NCBI RefSeq assembly: GCF_008180415.1
Contig: NZ_VTEI01000006.1
Location: forward strand, 199,008-263,007
Source of the DNA: Rossellomorea vietnamensis
Lineage (GTDB): Bacteria; Bacillota; Bacilli; Bacillales; Bacillaceae_B
Length of the DNA stretch: 64,000 nt
Direction: 5' to 3'
Shown piece by piece: positions 9,806 through 19,169 of the stretch; position 1 is the first letter of the stretch; each line of letters opens with the position of its first letter. Both the position numbers and the translations under genes were made by a program. Below the pieces are notes generated by a model. The model did no database searches, was not told the origin of the DNA, and worked only from the letters and a program-made list of their open reading frames with translations.

Positions 9806-9855
9806 CTTAATCCCCCGGTTACTTTGTCTGATTTACCCGGCAATAATAACCGTCA

Positions 9856-10161
9856 TTACATAGGCATTCTCATAATTTCCTGGTAAGCTTCAACAACTTT
9901 GTTCCGCACTTCCATTGTTGTCTGCATAGTGATGCTGGCTTTTTGTGATGCAATCATCACCTGATGCAAGTCCACGTTCTCACCGCGCACTAATTTTTCA
10001 GTCAACATATCAGAATTCTTTTGGCTCGTGTTCACTTCTTCAATGGATTTTTTTAGGAAGTCAGCGAAGTTCTGCTGGTTTTGTATTGGCTTCACCAAAT
10101 TTTTATCAAACGACGGACTTATTCTGTTTTGCGTTGCAGAATATATATTATGTACAGCCAT
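9856..10161 (-). CDS. fliE: Flagellar hook-basal body protein FliE
   Basis: FliE joins the MS ring to the rod. The 101-residue protein ends in MQTTMEVRNKVVEAYQEIMRMPM, and the segment DLHQVMIASQKASITMQ just before it is highly typical of the family. It lies between flgC and fliF, the standard Bacillus order, with short spacers. Confidence 0.95.
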   Translation of the reverse strand: MAVHNIYSATQNRISPSFDKNLVKPIQNQQNFADFLKKSIEEVNTSQKNSDMLTEKLVRGENVDLHQVMIASQKASITMQTTMEVRNKVVEAYQEIMRMPM

Positions 10162-10172
10162 TGGTCTCCTCC

Positions 10173-10634
10173 TTATTTACCTATCTCAAGAGATTTCATC
10201 ATCATCGATTTATTTGCATTAAAAGCAGTGACATTTGCTTCATACGATCTAGTAGCTGAGATCAGGTCAATCATTTCCCTTAGAGGATCAACATTCGGCA
10301 TCCGAACATATCCCTCTTGATTGGCATCAGGATGTTCAGGGTCATACACAAGGTTAAAGGGTGTCTCTCCATCCTCTTTAATCTCTGCAACTCTTACACC
10401 ATTTCCAAGAGACTGTGAGTCTTTCATATTCATAGCTTTATTCAATAGCGTAGAAAAGCTTCCGGCATCCGGCTGCAGCACAACCGATTTCCTTCTGTAT
10501 GGCTGCCACTCACCGTCAACCAGTTTTCCTCTTGTTGAATCTGCATTGGCCATATTTGAGGAAATGACATCCATCCTCAGCCTTTGAGCGCTAAGGGCAG
10601 AAGCCGTAGTATTCATCCCATGAAATATCGACAT
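10173..10634 (-). CDS. flgC: Flagellar basal-body rod protein FlgC
   Basis: Proximal rod subunit. The 153-residue protein has the rod N-terminal motif LRMDVISSNMANADST and the FlgC C-terminal motif YVRMPNVDPLREMIDLISA followed by RSYEANVTAFNANKSMM. It starts two bases after the flgB stop. Confidence 0.97.
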   Translation of the reverse strand: MSIFHGMNTTASALSAQRLRMDVISSNMANADSTRGKLVDGEWQPYRRKSVVLQPDAGSFSTLLNKAMNMKDSQSLGNGVRVAEIKEDGETPFNLVYDPEHPDANQEGYVRMPNVDPLREMIDLISATRSYEANVTAFNANKSMMMKSLEIGK

Positions 10635-10636
10635 GT

Positions 10637-11026
10637 TTATTTACCTCCTGAAATGACAGACTTCATAGAATTAAACTTCCCATTTAAGCGGTCTGACAAT
10701 GCATTAAAGTAGATTTGATTATTGGCCATTTCCGACATTTCTTTATCAATATCGACACCATTGCCATTGTGGTTATATTGGAAAGGCTTGTTGTTAATAC
10801 GGAACCCTGCTGCTGACCTTCCGGAGAATTCAAAGTGGCGGGGATTGGTTTTAATGGCTTCCATGGATGATATGGAGTCATTTAACTGGTCTTTAAAGCT
10901 GACAGATTTTGATTTGTAATTAGGAGTATCTACATTAGCAATATTTTGAGAAATCATCTTCTGTTTAACCGAAGAATTATTCAAACCATTTTCAAGTGAT
11001 TGAATGGTGTTGGAAAACAAATTCAT
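10637..11026 (-). CDS. flgB: Flagellar basal-body rod protein FlgB; first gene of the fla/che operon
   Basis: Proximal rod subunit of 129 residues. The conserved motif SQNIANVDTPNYKSKSVSF is at about residues 26 to 44. It is the first gene of the flagellar operon here. Its leader on the minus strand contains a predicted promoter at 11088-11116 and, further upstream, a c-di-GMP riboswitch with a terminator. The operon is therefore likely to be controlled both by promoter choice and by c-di-GMP-dependent attenuation. Confidence 0.96.
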   Translation of the reverse strand: MNLFSNTIQSLENGLNNSSVKQKMISQNIANVDTPNYKSKSVSFKDQLNDSISSMEAIKTNPRHFEFSGRSAAGFRINNKPFQYNHNGNGVDIDKEMSEMANNQIYFNALSDRLNGKFNSMKSVISGGK

Positions 11027-11087
11027 TTTTTTACACCTCTAACCAGGATTTTGTCAAAAATTAATGGTTTTTGACATTTTTTACGGA

Positions 11088-11116
11088 ATCATACTACCTA
11101 TTGTAATATTAAGCAA
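11088..11116 (-). promoter_or_regulatory. Predicted sigma-A promoter proximal to flgB
   Basis: On the minus strand, TTGCTT (11116-11111) and TATGAT (11093-11088) are separated by 17 bases, a good fit to the vegetative consensus. Transcription would start near 11080 and give a leader of about 55 nucleotides to flgB. It lies downstream of the riboswitch terminator and would bypass it. Sequence-based prediction only; no sigma-D-type site was recognised. Confidence 0.5.
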
Positions 11117-11404
11117 AATGAGTGTCTATGAATATTTGGTTAATTTTTTCGCTACTTCTTTATCATTTTTTAAAAGGACTTTTTGCTTAAATGGATGAAG
11201 AAAACCACCCTTTTACGTTTTCCACGCTAAAAACTAGGTTTCAATCAATACATTAGTCCCACTTCATTTCCATACTTTACATGTAGTTTTAGTACATAAT
11301 AAAACAACTAATGTTACAAATATATTACAAAGCTTGATACTCTGACTATTTATGTTATAAGGAAAGCTACCTTCCAGGAAAATAATGCTAACTCTAACAG
11401 CTAT

Positions 11405-11545
11405 AAAAAAAAGCGATCCCCAAAGAGATCGCTCCATAGATTTATCTATACTTGCTCCCTTAGGTAACCCGGCTGCCATTTGATTGTAGGCCCGTGGCTT
11501 TGCGTCCTTCCTTTTCAGTGAAGTTTGCCTTTTCTGCATGAAATT
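11405..11545 (-). ncRNA. c-di-GMP-I (GEMM) riboswitch with intrinsic terminator upstream of flgB
   Basis: Reading the minus strand, the aptamer (about 11545-11455) contains the GEMM-I hallmarks in the right order: GGCAAAC, a short stem closed by a GAAA tetraloop, GGACGCAAAGCC, GGGCCTAC, and GCAGCCGGGTTACC. About 30 bases later comes a strong terminator: AGCGATC(TC) and GATCGCT arms (11433-11412) followed by a run of eight Ts. The unit therefore looks like a transcriptional attenuator sensing cyclic di-GMP in the leader of the fla/che operon. Whether the ligand turns expression on or off cannot be decided by eye. GEMM riboswitches in front of flagellar genes are known in Clostridioides; I know of no B. 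subtilis equivalent at this site. Confidence 0.9.
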
Positions 11546-11577
11546 GTTGAAATATGTCGTAAACTGTTTGTACTATC

Positions 11578-11605
11578 ATTTTACTATGTACGGGGGTAAT
11601 TACAA
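11578..11605 (-). promoter_or_regulatory. Candidate promoter for the riboswitch transcript
   Basis: On the minus strand, TTGTAA (11605-11600) and TAAAAT (11583-11578) are 16 bases apart, about 35 bases upstream of the start of the aptamer. It fits a moderate sigma-A promoter and is in the expected place. Another possible -10 (TATAAT within TAGTATAATTTC) lies further upstream but has no good -35. Confidence 0.4.
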
Positions 11606-11687
11606 CCCTTTCCACTATTTTATTATTAGGTCTTTAGACCCTTTTTGTGAAATTATACTAGAATCCACTAATGATTTTCATTAATTT

Positions 11688-12707
11688 GTAAATTGTCAAC
11701 TCAAGTCGAACACGGCAAGAAATTCATGAATACCTCAAATGGCGTATTATAATTGAGCACTTTCCGGGGGACCTGGTTGAACGTCAAGAGAAAATCCAGG
11801 ATGTCCTTCTGGGTCATTCGGCTGAAATCGGTTCCTTTTGGATACGTGCGCCTAATGCGGCCGTTGCTTTTTTCGTTGGTACCACGCTGACCTGGTTTGC
11901 CAGGATCCGACAAGTAAAAGGGAACTTCCAGCCCTTTCTCTACTTCTTCCCAAAGATGAAATTCCTTGCCGCGGTCTGCGGTGATGGACTTTACCACTTT
12001 TTTAGGCAAGTTTTTCAACACGTGGATGATGGACTGTGCGGTTTCACTCGCCGTTTTCGCCGACAGCTTATAGATAATCTCAAACCGGCTGGTACGTTCG
12101 GTCAACGTGAGAATCTGACTTTTGTGCGACTTGCCGATGACTGTATCGACTTCCCAATGTCCGACTTGGCTCCGAGGCGCATTACGAGCATGAATCTTTT
12201 TAAGACGGGGCATCTTGCCTCGCGTTTCCGTCATGTTGTTTTTCAACTTCCGCCCTTTTCGAATCAGAAGCTTTTGGGACAGCTTAAACAGCCCGAGGGC
12301 AGCGTACCGGTAAATGCTTGATACACTGATAGGAAAAGGTTTCTTATGCATTTTCCTATACCTGCCTACAATGCTTTCCGGCGACCAGCCCAGCTTGAGT
12401 TTGGACAAGATATAGTCGACATCTTTTTAATCGACCGTGCGTCTAGAGCGACAGTTTTCCCGCTTGGCATCGTAGTCGAGCTGAGCCTGCAGGGCATTAT
12501 AAGGCTTACAGCGTTTTAGCTCGTAGTTAATGGTGCTCTTGCTTCTTTTCAACTGGGAGGCAATGTAAGACAGCGATTTCTTTTCCAGGCAATAACTTTC
12601 AATTAATACACGTTCCTGTGGTACGATATGGGTATAGCTCATTTGGGAACACTCCTTAGTTGATTGGCGTTAACTATTGTGTACCCACTTGAGCTATTTT
12701 AATTTAC
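11688..12707 (-). mobile_element. IS30-family insertion sequence
   Basis: An approximately 1.02-kb element between codY and the flagellar leader. The imperfect terminal inverted repeats share GTAAATT and CTCAAGT (left end near 11688-11709; right end, inverted, near 12707-12687). The internal gene is an IS30-type transposase in the minus direction, interrupted by a stop codon. No convincing target duplication was seen at the assumed ends, so the boundaries are approximate. The end facing flgB contains a TTGACA hexamer (11699-11694) pointing outward. Confidence 0.8.
11701..12642 (-). pseudogene. IS30-family transposase, interrupted by an in-frame TAA
   Basis: The two open segments (12642-12430 and 12426-11701) are in the same frame, separated by a TAA at 12427-12429, so this is a nonsense change rather than a frameshift. 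The N-terminal 71 residues carry the helix-turn-helix (SLSYIASQLKRSKSTINYEL). The C-terminal part has the DDE catalytic core: D in GHWEVDTVIG, D in SITADRGKEF, and E in GTNEKSNGRIRRTYPKGTDF. Total would be 313 codons, near the normal size for the family. Probably inactive unless the stop is read through or the C-terminal part starts internally. Confidence 0.85.
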
Positions 12708-12742
12708 GAGCCGTTCGACTTAATATGATAATCTATAATTTT

Positions 12743-12777
12743 AAAAACCGCCAGTCCAAAAGGACCAGCGGTTTTTT
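12743..12777 (-). terminator. Intrinsic terminator after codY
   Basis: A strong hairpin with AAAACCGC..AGTCC and GGACC.GCGGTTTT arms and an AAAA loop. T-rich sequence follows on both strands, so it may work in both directions. It isolates the codY transcript from the IS element and flagellar leader. Confidence 0.85.
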
Positions 12778-12785
12778 GATTTTGA

Positions 12786-13565
12786 TTAATTTGTTTTTAA
12801 TTTATCCAGCTCGATCAGGAACTTATCATTCAATACTTTAATGTAAGTCCCTTTCATTCCAAGAGAACGTGATTCGATTACACCTGCACTTTCAAGTTTA
12901 CGAAGTGCGTTTACGATTACAGATCTTGTGATTCCAACTCTGTCAGCAATCTTTGAAGCTACAAGCAGACCTTCATTCCCATCTAATTCTTCAAAGATAT
13001 GTTCAATGGCTTCAAGTTCACTATAGGATAAAGAGCTGATTGCCATTTGTACAACAGCTTTACTTCTTGCTTCAACCTCTATCTCTTCCGATTTCTCCCT
13101 AAGGATCTCCATACCGACTACTGTCGCTCCATACTCACCCAGGATCAAATCATCATCATCAAAACTGTCCTCTAGACGGGCAAGAATCAATGTACCAAGG
13201 CGCTCTCCTCCACCGATGATCGGCACGATTGTAGTCAGCCCGTTTTTAAACAGCTCTCTATTCTCGACAGGGAATGCTGTATACTGGCTGTCGATATCCA
13301 GATTAGATGAAGTTTCTTGGACGTTGAACAGGCTGTTTGTATATTCTTCAGGAAACTGACGATCTTCAAGCATCTTCTTCATTCTTTCATTTTCGATCTT
13401 TTGATTAACCGCAAAGCCCAAAAGCTTTCCGCGGCGGCTTACCACGAAAACATTGGCAATGATGACAGAACTCAATGTTTCTGCCATTTCTTTAAAATTA
13501 ACCGGTTTCCCTGCTGCTTTTTGCAGCATTGCATTGATTGTTCTTGTTTTACTTAATAAATTCAT
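12786..13565 (-). CDS. codY: GTP- and branched-chain amino acid-sensing repressor CodY
   Basis: CodY is the global regulator that represses nutrient-limitation genes when GTP and isoleucine, leucine or valine are plentiful. The 259-residue length is exact for the family. The N-terminal GAF-like domain begins [16 protein letters not shown], and the C-terminal winged helix-turn-helix is [20 protein letters not shown] followed by [20 protein letters not shown]. It lies downstream of hslU, as in B. subtilis, and has its own strong terminator. Known B. subtilis CodY represses the fla/che promoter; here an insertion sequence lies between the two genes. Confidence 0.98.
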   Translation of the reverse strand: MNLLSKTRTINAMLQKAAGKPVNFKEMAETLSSVIIANVFVVSRRGKLLGFAVNQKIENERMKKMLEDRQFPEEYTNSLFNVQETSSNLDIDSQYTAFPVENRELFKNGLTTIVPIIGGGERLGTLILARLEDSFDDDDLILGEYGATVVGMEILREKSEEIEVEARSKAVVQMAISSLSYSELEAIEHIFEELDGNEGLLVASKIADRVGITRSVIVNALRKLESAGVIESRSLGMKGTYIKVLNDKFLIELDKLKTN

Positions 13566-13725
13566 TTTATTTCCTCCTAGTGCAACTGAATAGTTTCTAT
13601 ATTTATATAATTAAATCCATGTTTGATTAGTATAGTCATTGATATAAATAAGGATATTCCTGTAATGGGGGAGTGTATTCTTTCCCTGCCTTAAACGTTT
13701 TACCCTATGGACTTATATCGCAAAC

Positions 13726-15141
13726 TTATAAGATGAACTGGCTCAGGTCTTTATCCTGAGAAATCGCCCCTAGCTTATCCTCGACATAGGAAGGAGTAAT
13801 GGTGATTTTCTCCATCGTAATGTCTGGAGCTTCAAATGATAAGTCCTCCAGCAGTTTCTCCATGATTGTATGGAGCCTTCTTGCACCAATATTATCGGTA
13901 TTCTGGTTAACGGAAAAAGCGATTTCTGCCATCCTACGAATAGCTTCGTCAGAAAATTCAATTTGTATACCTTCTGTTTCCAAAAGAGCTATATATTGCT
14001 TAACAATGGCGTTATCCGGCTCAACCAATATTCTCACAAAGTCCTCGACAGATAATTTTTTTAATTCGACCCTGATAGGGAAACGTCCCTGCAATTCAGG
14101 AATCAAATCTGAAGGCTTGACTGTATGGAAAGCACCCGCAGCAATGAACAGCATATAGTCAGTCTTGACTGAACCATGCTTTGTAACAACCGTGGAGCCT
14201 TCCACTATCGGAAGGATATCCCGCTGAACACCTTCTCTCGAAACCTCTCCTGAAGATTGGCTTGAGCTTTTGCTCGCAATCTTATCAATTTCATCAATGA
14301 AAATGATGCCTGTCTGCTCAGCTCTAACAATGCCCTCCTGCGTTACTTCATCCAAGTCAATCAGTTTCTGGGCTTCTTCATTAATCAACACCGGCCGGGC
14401 CTCTTTAACCTTCAGCTTTCGCTTCTTTTTCTTCTTAGGCATAAGTCCGCCAAGTGCATCCTGCATATTCATGCCCATCTGTTCCATACCTGAGCCTTGC
14501 AGCATATCGAACATTGAGGCCTGCTGTTCTTCTAGTTCTACCGTTATGACCTCTTCCTCGAGGTCGCCTGAAGCAAGTTTTTCAGAGATTACCCTGCGCT
14601 TTTCATGAATAGAGGATTCTTCTTTTTGCTCTTCATCCTCCTCTTTCTGCTGTCCGCCTTGGTTCCCTCCGAAAATCATTTCAAAAGGATTTTTATAGTT
14701 GTTGTTTTTCTTCTTCGAAGGAACAAGCAGTTCCACTAGACGGCGATTCGCACTCTCTTCTGCCGCCTCTTTTACATCAGCGATTTTCTCTTCCTTGACC
14801 AGCCTCACGGAAGTTTCTACCAAATCCCTTACCATCGACTCTACATCCCTGCCGACGTAACCGACTTCAGTAAACTTTGTGGCTTCAATCTTCAGGAATG
14901 GAGCCCCAACGAGTTTGGCCATCCTTCGGGCAATCTCCGTTTTCCCCACCCCTGTAGGACCCATCATTAAAATATTCTTGGGCACAACTTCATCCCTGAT
15001 TCCTTCAGCAAGCAGACTTCTTCTATATCGGTTCCTCAAGGCAACAGCTACCGCCTTTTTAGCGTCACTTTGCCCTACTATATATTGATCAAGTCGATCG
15101 ACAATCTGTCTTGGCGTTAATTGATTGGCTTGTTTTTTCAA
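13726..15141 (-). CDS. hslU: ATP-dependent protease ATPase subunit HslU (ClpY)
   Basis: HslU is the AAA+ unfoldase of the HslUV (ClpYQ) protease. Walker [10 protein letters not shown] is near residues 61-69 and Walker B is [12 protein letters not shown]; the sensor 2 region is [16 protein letters not shown]. The intermediate domain holds a Lys-rich stretch ([17 protein letters not shown]). I chose the TTG at 15141, eight bases after AAAGGAG, giving [13 protein letters not shown] as in other bacilli. Unusually, 185 bases separate it from hslV. Confidence 0.95.
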   Translation of the reverse strand: MKKQANQLTPRQIVDRLDQYIVGQSDAKKAVAVALRNRYRRSLLAEGIRDEVVPKNILMMGPTGVGKTEIARRMAKLVGAPFLKIEATKFTEVGYVGRDVESMVRDLVETSVRLVKEEKIADVKEAAEESANRRLVELLVPSKKKNNNYKNPFEMIFGGNQGGQQKEEDEEQKEESSIHEKRRVISEKLASGDLEEEVITVELEEQQASMFDMLQGSGMEQMGMNMQDALGGLMPKKKKKRKLKVKEARPVLINEEAQKLIDLDEVTQEGIVRAEQTGIIFIDEIDKIASKSSSQSSGEVSREGVQRDILPIVEGSTVVTKHGSVKTDYMLFIAAGAFHTVKPSDLIPELQGRFPIRVELKKLSVEDFVRILVEPDNAIVKQYIALLETEGIQIEFSDEAIRRMAEIAFSVNQNTDNIGARRLHTIMEKLLEDLSFEAPDITMEKITITPSYVEDKLGAISQDKDLSQFIL

Positions 15142-15326
15142 GAGAAACACTCCTTTGTCGGATAGGGTCGACTATTCATCAGTCCCCGCTAAAGTGGTTG
15201 ACTATCTAAGGCCTTTGGGGTGTACTTTCCATCATGATGTCACTACAACCAACGTATCCATTCTACCATCACAGTTTCAGGCAGACGAAAATTGGATCCG
15301 TCCTCTGCAGATAGCGCTTCTTGCTC
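15142..15326. other. Unusually long hslV-hslU spacer
   Basis: In related genomes hslV and hslU are almost contiguous. Here 185 bases intervene. Apart from the hslU ribosome binding site, I see no gene, terminator or repeat of the families found elsewhere in the window. Confidence 0.6.
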
Positions 15327-15869
15327 TTAAAGTTTTTCTACAATAATATTATGATTGGTATAAACACATATATCTGCCGCAGTTTCCAATGCTGCCTTTG
15401 CTATCTGTTCTGCGTTTAACTGTTCACCGCTCATATTCTTCAGCGCGCGACCGGCTGCAAGTGCATAATTCCCCCCGGAACCAATTGCTAAAATACCATC
15501 ATCCGGTTCAATCACTTCCCCGGTACCAGATATCAAAAGCAGGTCCTCTTCATTCATGACAATCAGCATGGCTTCAAGTTTGCGAAGCACTTTATCGCTT
15601 CTCCACTGCTTGGCAAGCTCTACTGCAGCCCTTTGCAGGTTTCCATTGAACTCCTGTAATTTCCCCTCAAACATTTCAAATAACGTAAAAGCGTCAGCCA
15701 CTGAACCTGCAAATCCCGCTACCACTTTTCCATTAAATAACTTCCTGACCTTCTTGGCCGTATGTTTCATTACTACCGCATTTCCAAATGTAACCTGTCC
15801 GTCCCCCGACATGGCACATTCCCCTTTATGCCTTACAGCAAATATCGTGGTTGCATGAAAATTGCCCAA
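15327..15869 (-). CDS. hslV: ATP-dependent protease peptidase subunit HslV (ClpQ)
   Basis: Proteasome-like peptidase that pairs with HslU. The 180-residue protein begins at a TTG (15869) with AAAGGAGG nine bases upstream. The N-terminus [12 protein letters not shown] would be processed to expose an N-terminal Thr nucleophile (TTIFAV) as in most Bacillus; B. subtilis itself differs in using Ser. Conserved segments are [34 protein letters not shown], and [19 protein letters not shown]. Confidence 0.96.
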   Translation of the reverse strand: MGNFHATTIFAVRHKGECAMSGDGQVTFGNAVVMKHTAKKVRKLFNGKVVAGFAGSVADAFTLFEMFEGKLQEFNGNLQRAAVELAKQWRSDKVLRKLEAMLIVMNEEDLLLISGTGEVIEPDDGILAIGSGGNYALAAGRALKNMSGEQLNAEQIAKAALETAADICVYTNHNIIVEKL

Positions 15870-15890
15870 TATAATGTACCTCCTTTTAAA

Positions 15891-16790
15891 CTAAGCACGA
15901 GGATGGTGATTCAAGTAAGTCTTTCTAAGATGATCTTTCGTTACATGCGTATAAATTTGAGTTGATGATAAATTTTCGTGCCCAAGCAGTTCTTGCACTG
16001 TACGCATGTCTGCACCATTATTCAGTAAATGGGTTGCAAACGTATGCCTGAGCATATGAGGATGGATTTTCGCAGTCAGGGATGCTTTCTTAATGATCCC
16101 ATTCAGCACATGCCTGATTCCCCTTGCAGTCAAAGGGCCTCCTTTGTAATTCACAAAGACATATTCGTGTTTCCCGTCTTTCATCAACTGTCCGCGAGAT
16201 ATATTTATGTATTTTTCCAGTTCTTCATGCGCGTAAGTTCCAAATGGCACATATCTTTCCTTGCTTCCCTTTCCCTTCACAAGGATAGTAGACAAGGAAA
16301 AATCTATATCTTTTATACGCAGCCCTGCACATTCACTTACCCTGATCCCTGTAGCATAAAACAACTCGAACATCGCTCTGTTACGGAGCTGCAATGGCTC
16401 TTCACCTTCACACGCCTGCAAAAGGTTCTCCATCTCCTCTTCATAAAAGAATTGCGGAAGCCTCTTTTCAGCCTTAGGGCTGCTTACCAAAGCAAAAGGA
16501 TTCTCAGTAATCTCCCCCTCCCGGTTCAAAAACCGGAAAAAGCTTCTCAAACTTGAGATTTTCCTTGAGATTGATGCTCTGGCAAATTCCCTTTCATGCA
16601 GGCCTGTCAAGAATAATCGGGCATCAAAGTACTCAATTGCCGTTAACGAGTGCAGGTTCTGTTCATTCATAAAAAGGAAAAATTCCCTGATATCATCCTT
16701 ATAAAAAGTAACGGTATACTCTGAATAGTTCTTTTCAATCTGTAAATATGTAATAAAGTTATTCAGATATTGGTTTGCATTTTCCAACAT
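15891..16790 (-). CDS. xerC: Tyrosine recombinase XerC (CodV)
   Basis: XerC (CodV in B. subtilis) resolves chromosome dimers at dif together with XerD/RipX. All catalytic residues are visible: Arg in YATGIRVSECAGL, Lys in VKGKGSKERYVPF, His-X-X-Arg in HPHMLRHTFATHLL, His in ELLGHENLSSTQ and the nucleophile Tyr in IYTHV. I chose the ATG at 16790, six bases after GAGGTG; a GTG three codons earlier is part of that site. Length is 299 residues. The trmFO gene normally found upstream is missing. Confidence 0.96.
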   Translation of the reverse strand: MLENANQYLNNFITYLQIEKNYSEYTVTFYKDDIREFFLFMNEQNLHSLTAIEYFDARLFLTGLHEREFARASISRKISSLRSFFRFLNREGEITENPFALVSSPKAEKRLPQFFYEEEMENLLQACEGEEPLQLRNRAMFELFYATGIRVSECAGLRIKDIDFSLSTILVKGKGSKERYVPFGTYAHEELEKYINISRGQLMKDGKHEYVFVNYKGGPLTARGIRHVLNGIIKKASLTAKIHPHMLRHTFATHLLNNGADMRTVQELLGHENLSSTQIYTHVTKDHLRKTYLNHHPRA

Positions 16791-17093
16791 ATTAATCACC
16801 TCATAAAAGGCTACTAAATAGTAACATAATTTAGTAGCCGGTGCAATGGAGTTTACAAATATTTCACAAAGTTCTGAATTGTTTCTAATTATCTTCCATT
16901 TTTACCATTTAAAGCTTTAGTCTTTTAAGGGGCTGCTGGTTTTTGAATGAACCCATATTTACAAAAGTCTTCACCAGAGTCATTATGACGCATTCTTCCT
17001 GCCGGCAGTTCTATAGGCCGCCATCAACCTTAAAGATACCATATATTCTTACAAAAGGAAAAAGTGAGCCATGTCAGCTCACCATCCATTCCT
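16791..17093. other. topA-xerC intergenic region lacking trmFO
   Basis: This 303-base gap occupies the place where trmFO (gid) lies in most Bacillaceae. It contains the topA terminator near 17053-17082 and otherwise AT-rich sequence, with no recognisable TrmFO fragment in any frame that I could see. Confidence 0.7.
17053..17082 (-). terminator. Terminator after topA
   Basis: On the minus strand, GTGAGC and GCTCAC arms (17082-17064) are followed by TTTTTCCTTTT. It would end the topA transcript, so xerC must have its own promoter or depend on readthrough. Confidence 0.65.
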
Positions 17094-19169
17094 TTATTGC
17101 TGTGTTTCTTCTTTATAATCACAATTTGAACATTGGACCTGTACACCCTTTTTCAGCTTTTTCTCCACTAAGAGCTTCTCACACTTAGGACACTTCCTGT
17201 CAATCGGTTTGTCCCAAGAAAGGAATTCGCACTTCGGATATTGGTCACACCCGTAGAAAATGCGTTTCTTCTTACTCTTTCTTTCGATGATATTACCTTC
17301 TTCACAATCAGGGCACTTAACACCGATTTCCTTCACGATTGCCTTGGTGTTGCGGCAGTCCGGGAAGTTACTGCAAGCCATGAACTTTCCATACCGTCCC
17401 ATTTTAAATACCATTGGGTGTCCGCAGTTTTCACAGTCCTCACCAGCAGGTTCATCTTTGATCTCTACTTTCTCCATTTCTTCCTCGGCTTTTTCAAGAT
17501 GTTTTTCGAATCCTCTGTAGAACTGATCGATAATATTGACCCATTTTTCTTTACCATCTTCAACGTAATCAAGGTCACGTTCCATATTGGCGGTAAATTC
17601 GACATCTATTATTTCAGGGAAGAACTCTGAAACAAGTTCGGATACAATCCCTCCCAGCTCTGTCGGGATAAACCGTTTGTTGTCAAGGCTTACATAGCCT
17701 CTCCTTTGTATTGTATCCAAAGTAGGGGCATAGGTGGACGGCCTCCCTATACCCAGCTCTTCCAGCGTCCTGACCAGCCTCGCTTCTGTATACCGGGGCG
17801 GCGGCTGCGTGAAATGCTGCTTGGGATCGATATCCTCATAGCTGACAATGTCCCCTTCTTCCAGGGCCGGAAGCATATTCTCCTTCTCTTCTTTCCCATC
17901 ATCCGTTCCTTCTACGTACACTTTCATGAAACCAGGGAATTTAACTTTAGATCCGTTGGCACGGAAGAACACGTCACCATTTACTACATCGAAACTCATG
18001 GTATCCATGACTGCTGAAGCCATCTGGCTTGCTACAAAACGTTCCCATATAAGCTTATACAGCCTCAATTGGTCACGCGACAGATACTCCTTCATTGAAG
18101 CAGGGTCTCTCAAGGTTGATGTTGGCCGGACAGCTTCATGGGCATCTTGTGCTTTTTGCCCCTTTTTCTCTTTTCGTTCCTGGCTTTTCAAAAATTCCGA
18201 GCCATATTTCTCAGTAATATACTCTGATGCTTCTTTTTGGGCTACTTCTGAAATCCGGGTAGAATCTGTTCTCATATACGTTATGAGACCGACAGTTCCT
18301 TCTTTTCCAATTTCAATCCCTTCGTATAACTGCTGTGCAAGCATCATTGTTTTCTTGGCCCTGAAGTTCAGCTTCCTGGCAGCCTCCTGCTGTAAAGATG
18401 AAGTAGTAAACGGTGCAGCAGGATTCCTTTTTCTTTCCTTCTTGGTTACTTTCTTGATTTCGAAAGAATCACCTTTTATCTTTTTCAGGACATCCTTTAC
18501 CTCTTGTTCAGTTTTCAGGTCCAGTTTGTTTCCGTCCAGCCCATAGAAGGCTCCCTCAAATGAGCTCTTGCCCTTTTTGAATTGTGCATGAATCGTCCAA
18601 TATTCTTCGGGAATGAACTCTTTTATTTCTTTTTCGCGGTCAATGATCAGCCTTACCGCTACCGATTGAACCCTCCCCGCACTAAGACCCTTCTTTACTT
18701 TCTTCCAAAGGAGGGGACTGATATTATAGCCGACAAGCCTGTCCAAGATCCTTCTTGCCTGCTGGGCGTCGACCAGATCCATATTTATGGCACGCGGATG
18801 CTTGAAAGATTCCTTAATGGCATCCTTCGTAATTTCATTGAACACGACCCTGCACTCGGAGTGGACATCCATGTCCAGGCTGTGGGCAAGGTGCCAGGCA
18901 ATTGCTTCTCCTTCTCTGTCGGGGTCAGCTGCAAGGTAAATCTTTTTTGCTTTTTTCGCAGCTGTTTTTAATTCTTTTAAAACAGGTCCCTTACCGCGGA
19001 TTGTAATGTATTTTGGATTGAATCCGTCTTCTACATCCACACCCATCTGACTTTTAGGGAGATCCCGTACATGGCCCATCGAAGCACGGACCTTATATTT
19101 CTTTCCTAAATATTTCTCGATTGTCTTTGCCTTTGCGGGCGACTCAACAATCACTAGATATTCTGACAT
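17094..19169 (-). CDS. topA: DNA topoisomerase I
   Basis: Type IA topoisomerase that relaxes negative supercoils. The 691 residues start with the Toprim domain ([20 protein letters not shown]; acidic triad in [15 protein letters not shown]). The active-site Tyr is in [12 protein letters not shown]. The C-terminal part has Cys4 zinc ribbons: [28 protein letters not shown] and CPKCEKL..CSNCDY. ATG start with GGAGGCAATTTA upstream. It sits downstream of dprA across a repeat-containing gap. Confidence 0.97.
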   Translation of the reverse strand: MSEYLVIVESPAKAKTIEKYLGKKYKVRASMGHVRDLPKSQMGVDVEDGFNPKYITIRGKGPVLKELKTAAKKAKKIYLAADPDREGEAIAWHLAHSLDMDVHSECRVVFNEITKDAIKESFKHPRAINMDLVDAQQARRILDRLVGYNISPLLWKKVKKGLSAGRVQSVAVRLIIDREKEIKEFIPEEYWTIHAQFKKGKSSFEGAFYGLDGNKLDLKTEQEVKDVLKKIKGDSFEIKKVTKKERKRNPAAPFTTSSLQQEAARKLNFRAKKTMMLAQQLYEGIEIGKEGTVGLITYMRTDSTRISEVAQKEASEYITEKYGSEFLKSQERKEKKGQKAQDAHEAVRPTSTLRDPASMKEYLSRDQLRLYKLIWERFVASQMASAVMDTMSFDVVNGDVFFRANGSKVKFPGFMKVYVEGTDDGKEEKENMLPALEEGDIVSYEDIDPKQHFTQPPPRYTEARLVRTLEELGIGRPSTYAPTLDTIQRRGYVSLDNKRFIPTELGGIVSELVSEFFPEIIDVEFTANMERDLDYVEDGKEKWVNIIDQFYRGFEKHLEKAEEEMEKVEIKDEPAGEDCENCGHPMVFKMGRYGKFMACSNFPDCRNTKAIVKEIGVKCPDCEEGNIIERKSKKKRIFYGCDQYPKCEFLSWDKPIDRKCPKCEKLLVEKKLKKGVQVQCSNCDYKEETQQ

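Noticed and set aside
11264..11539. A 91-codon minus-strand open frame across the flgB leader
   Set aside because: It translates the c-di-GMP riboswitch and its terminator; there is no plausible ribosome binding site and no protein family resemblance.
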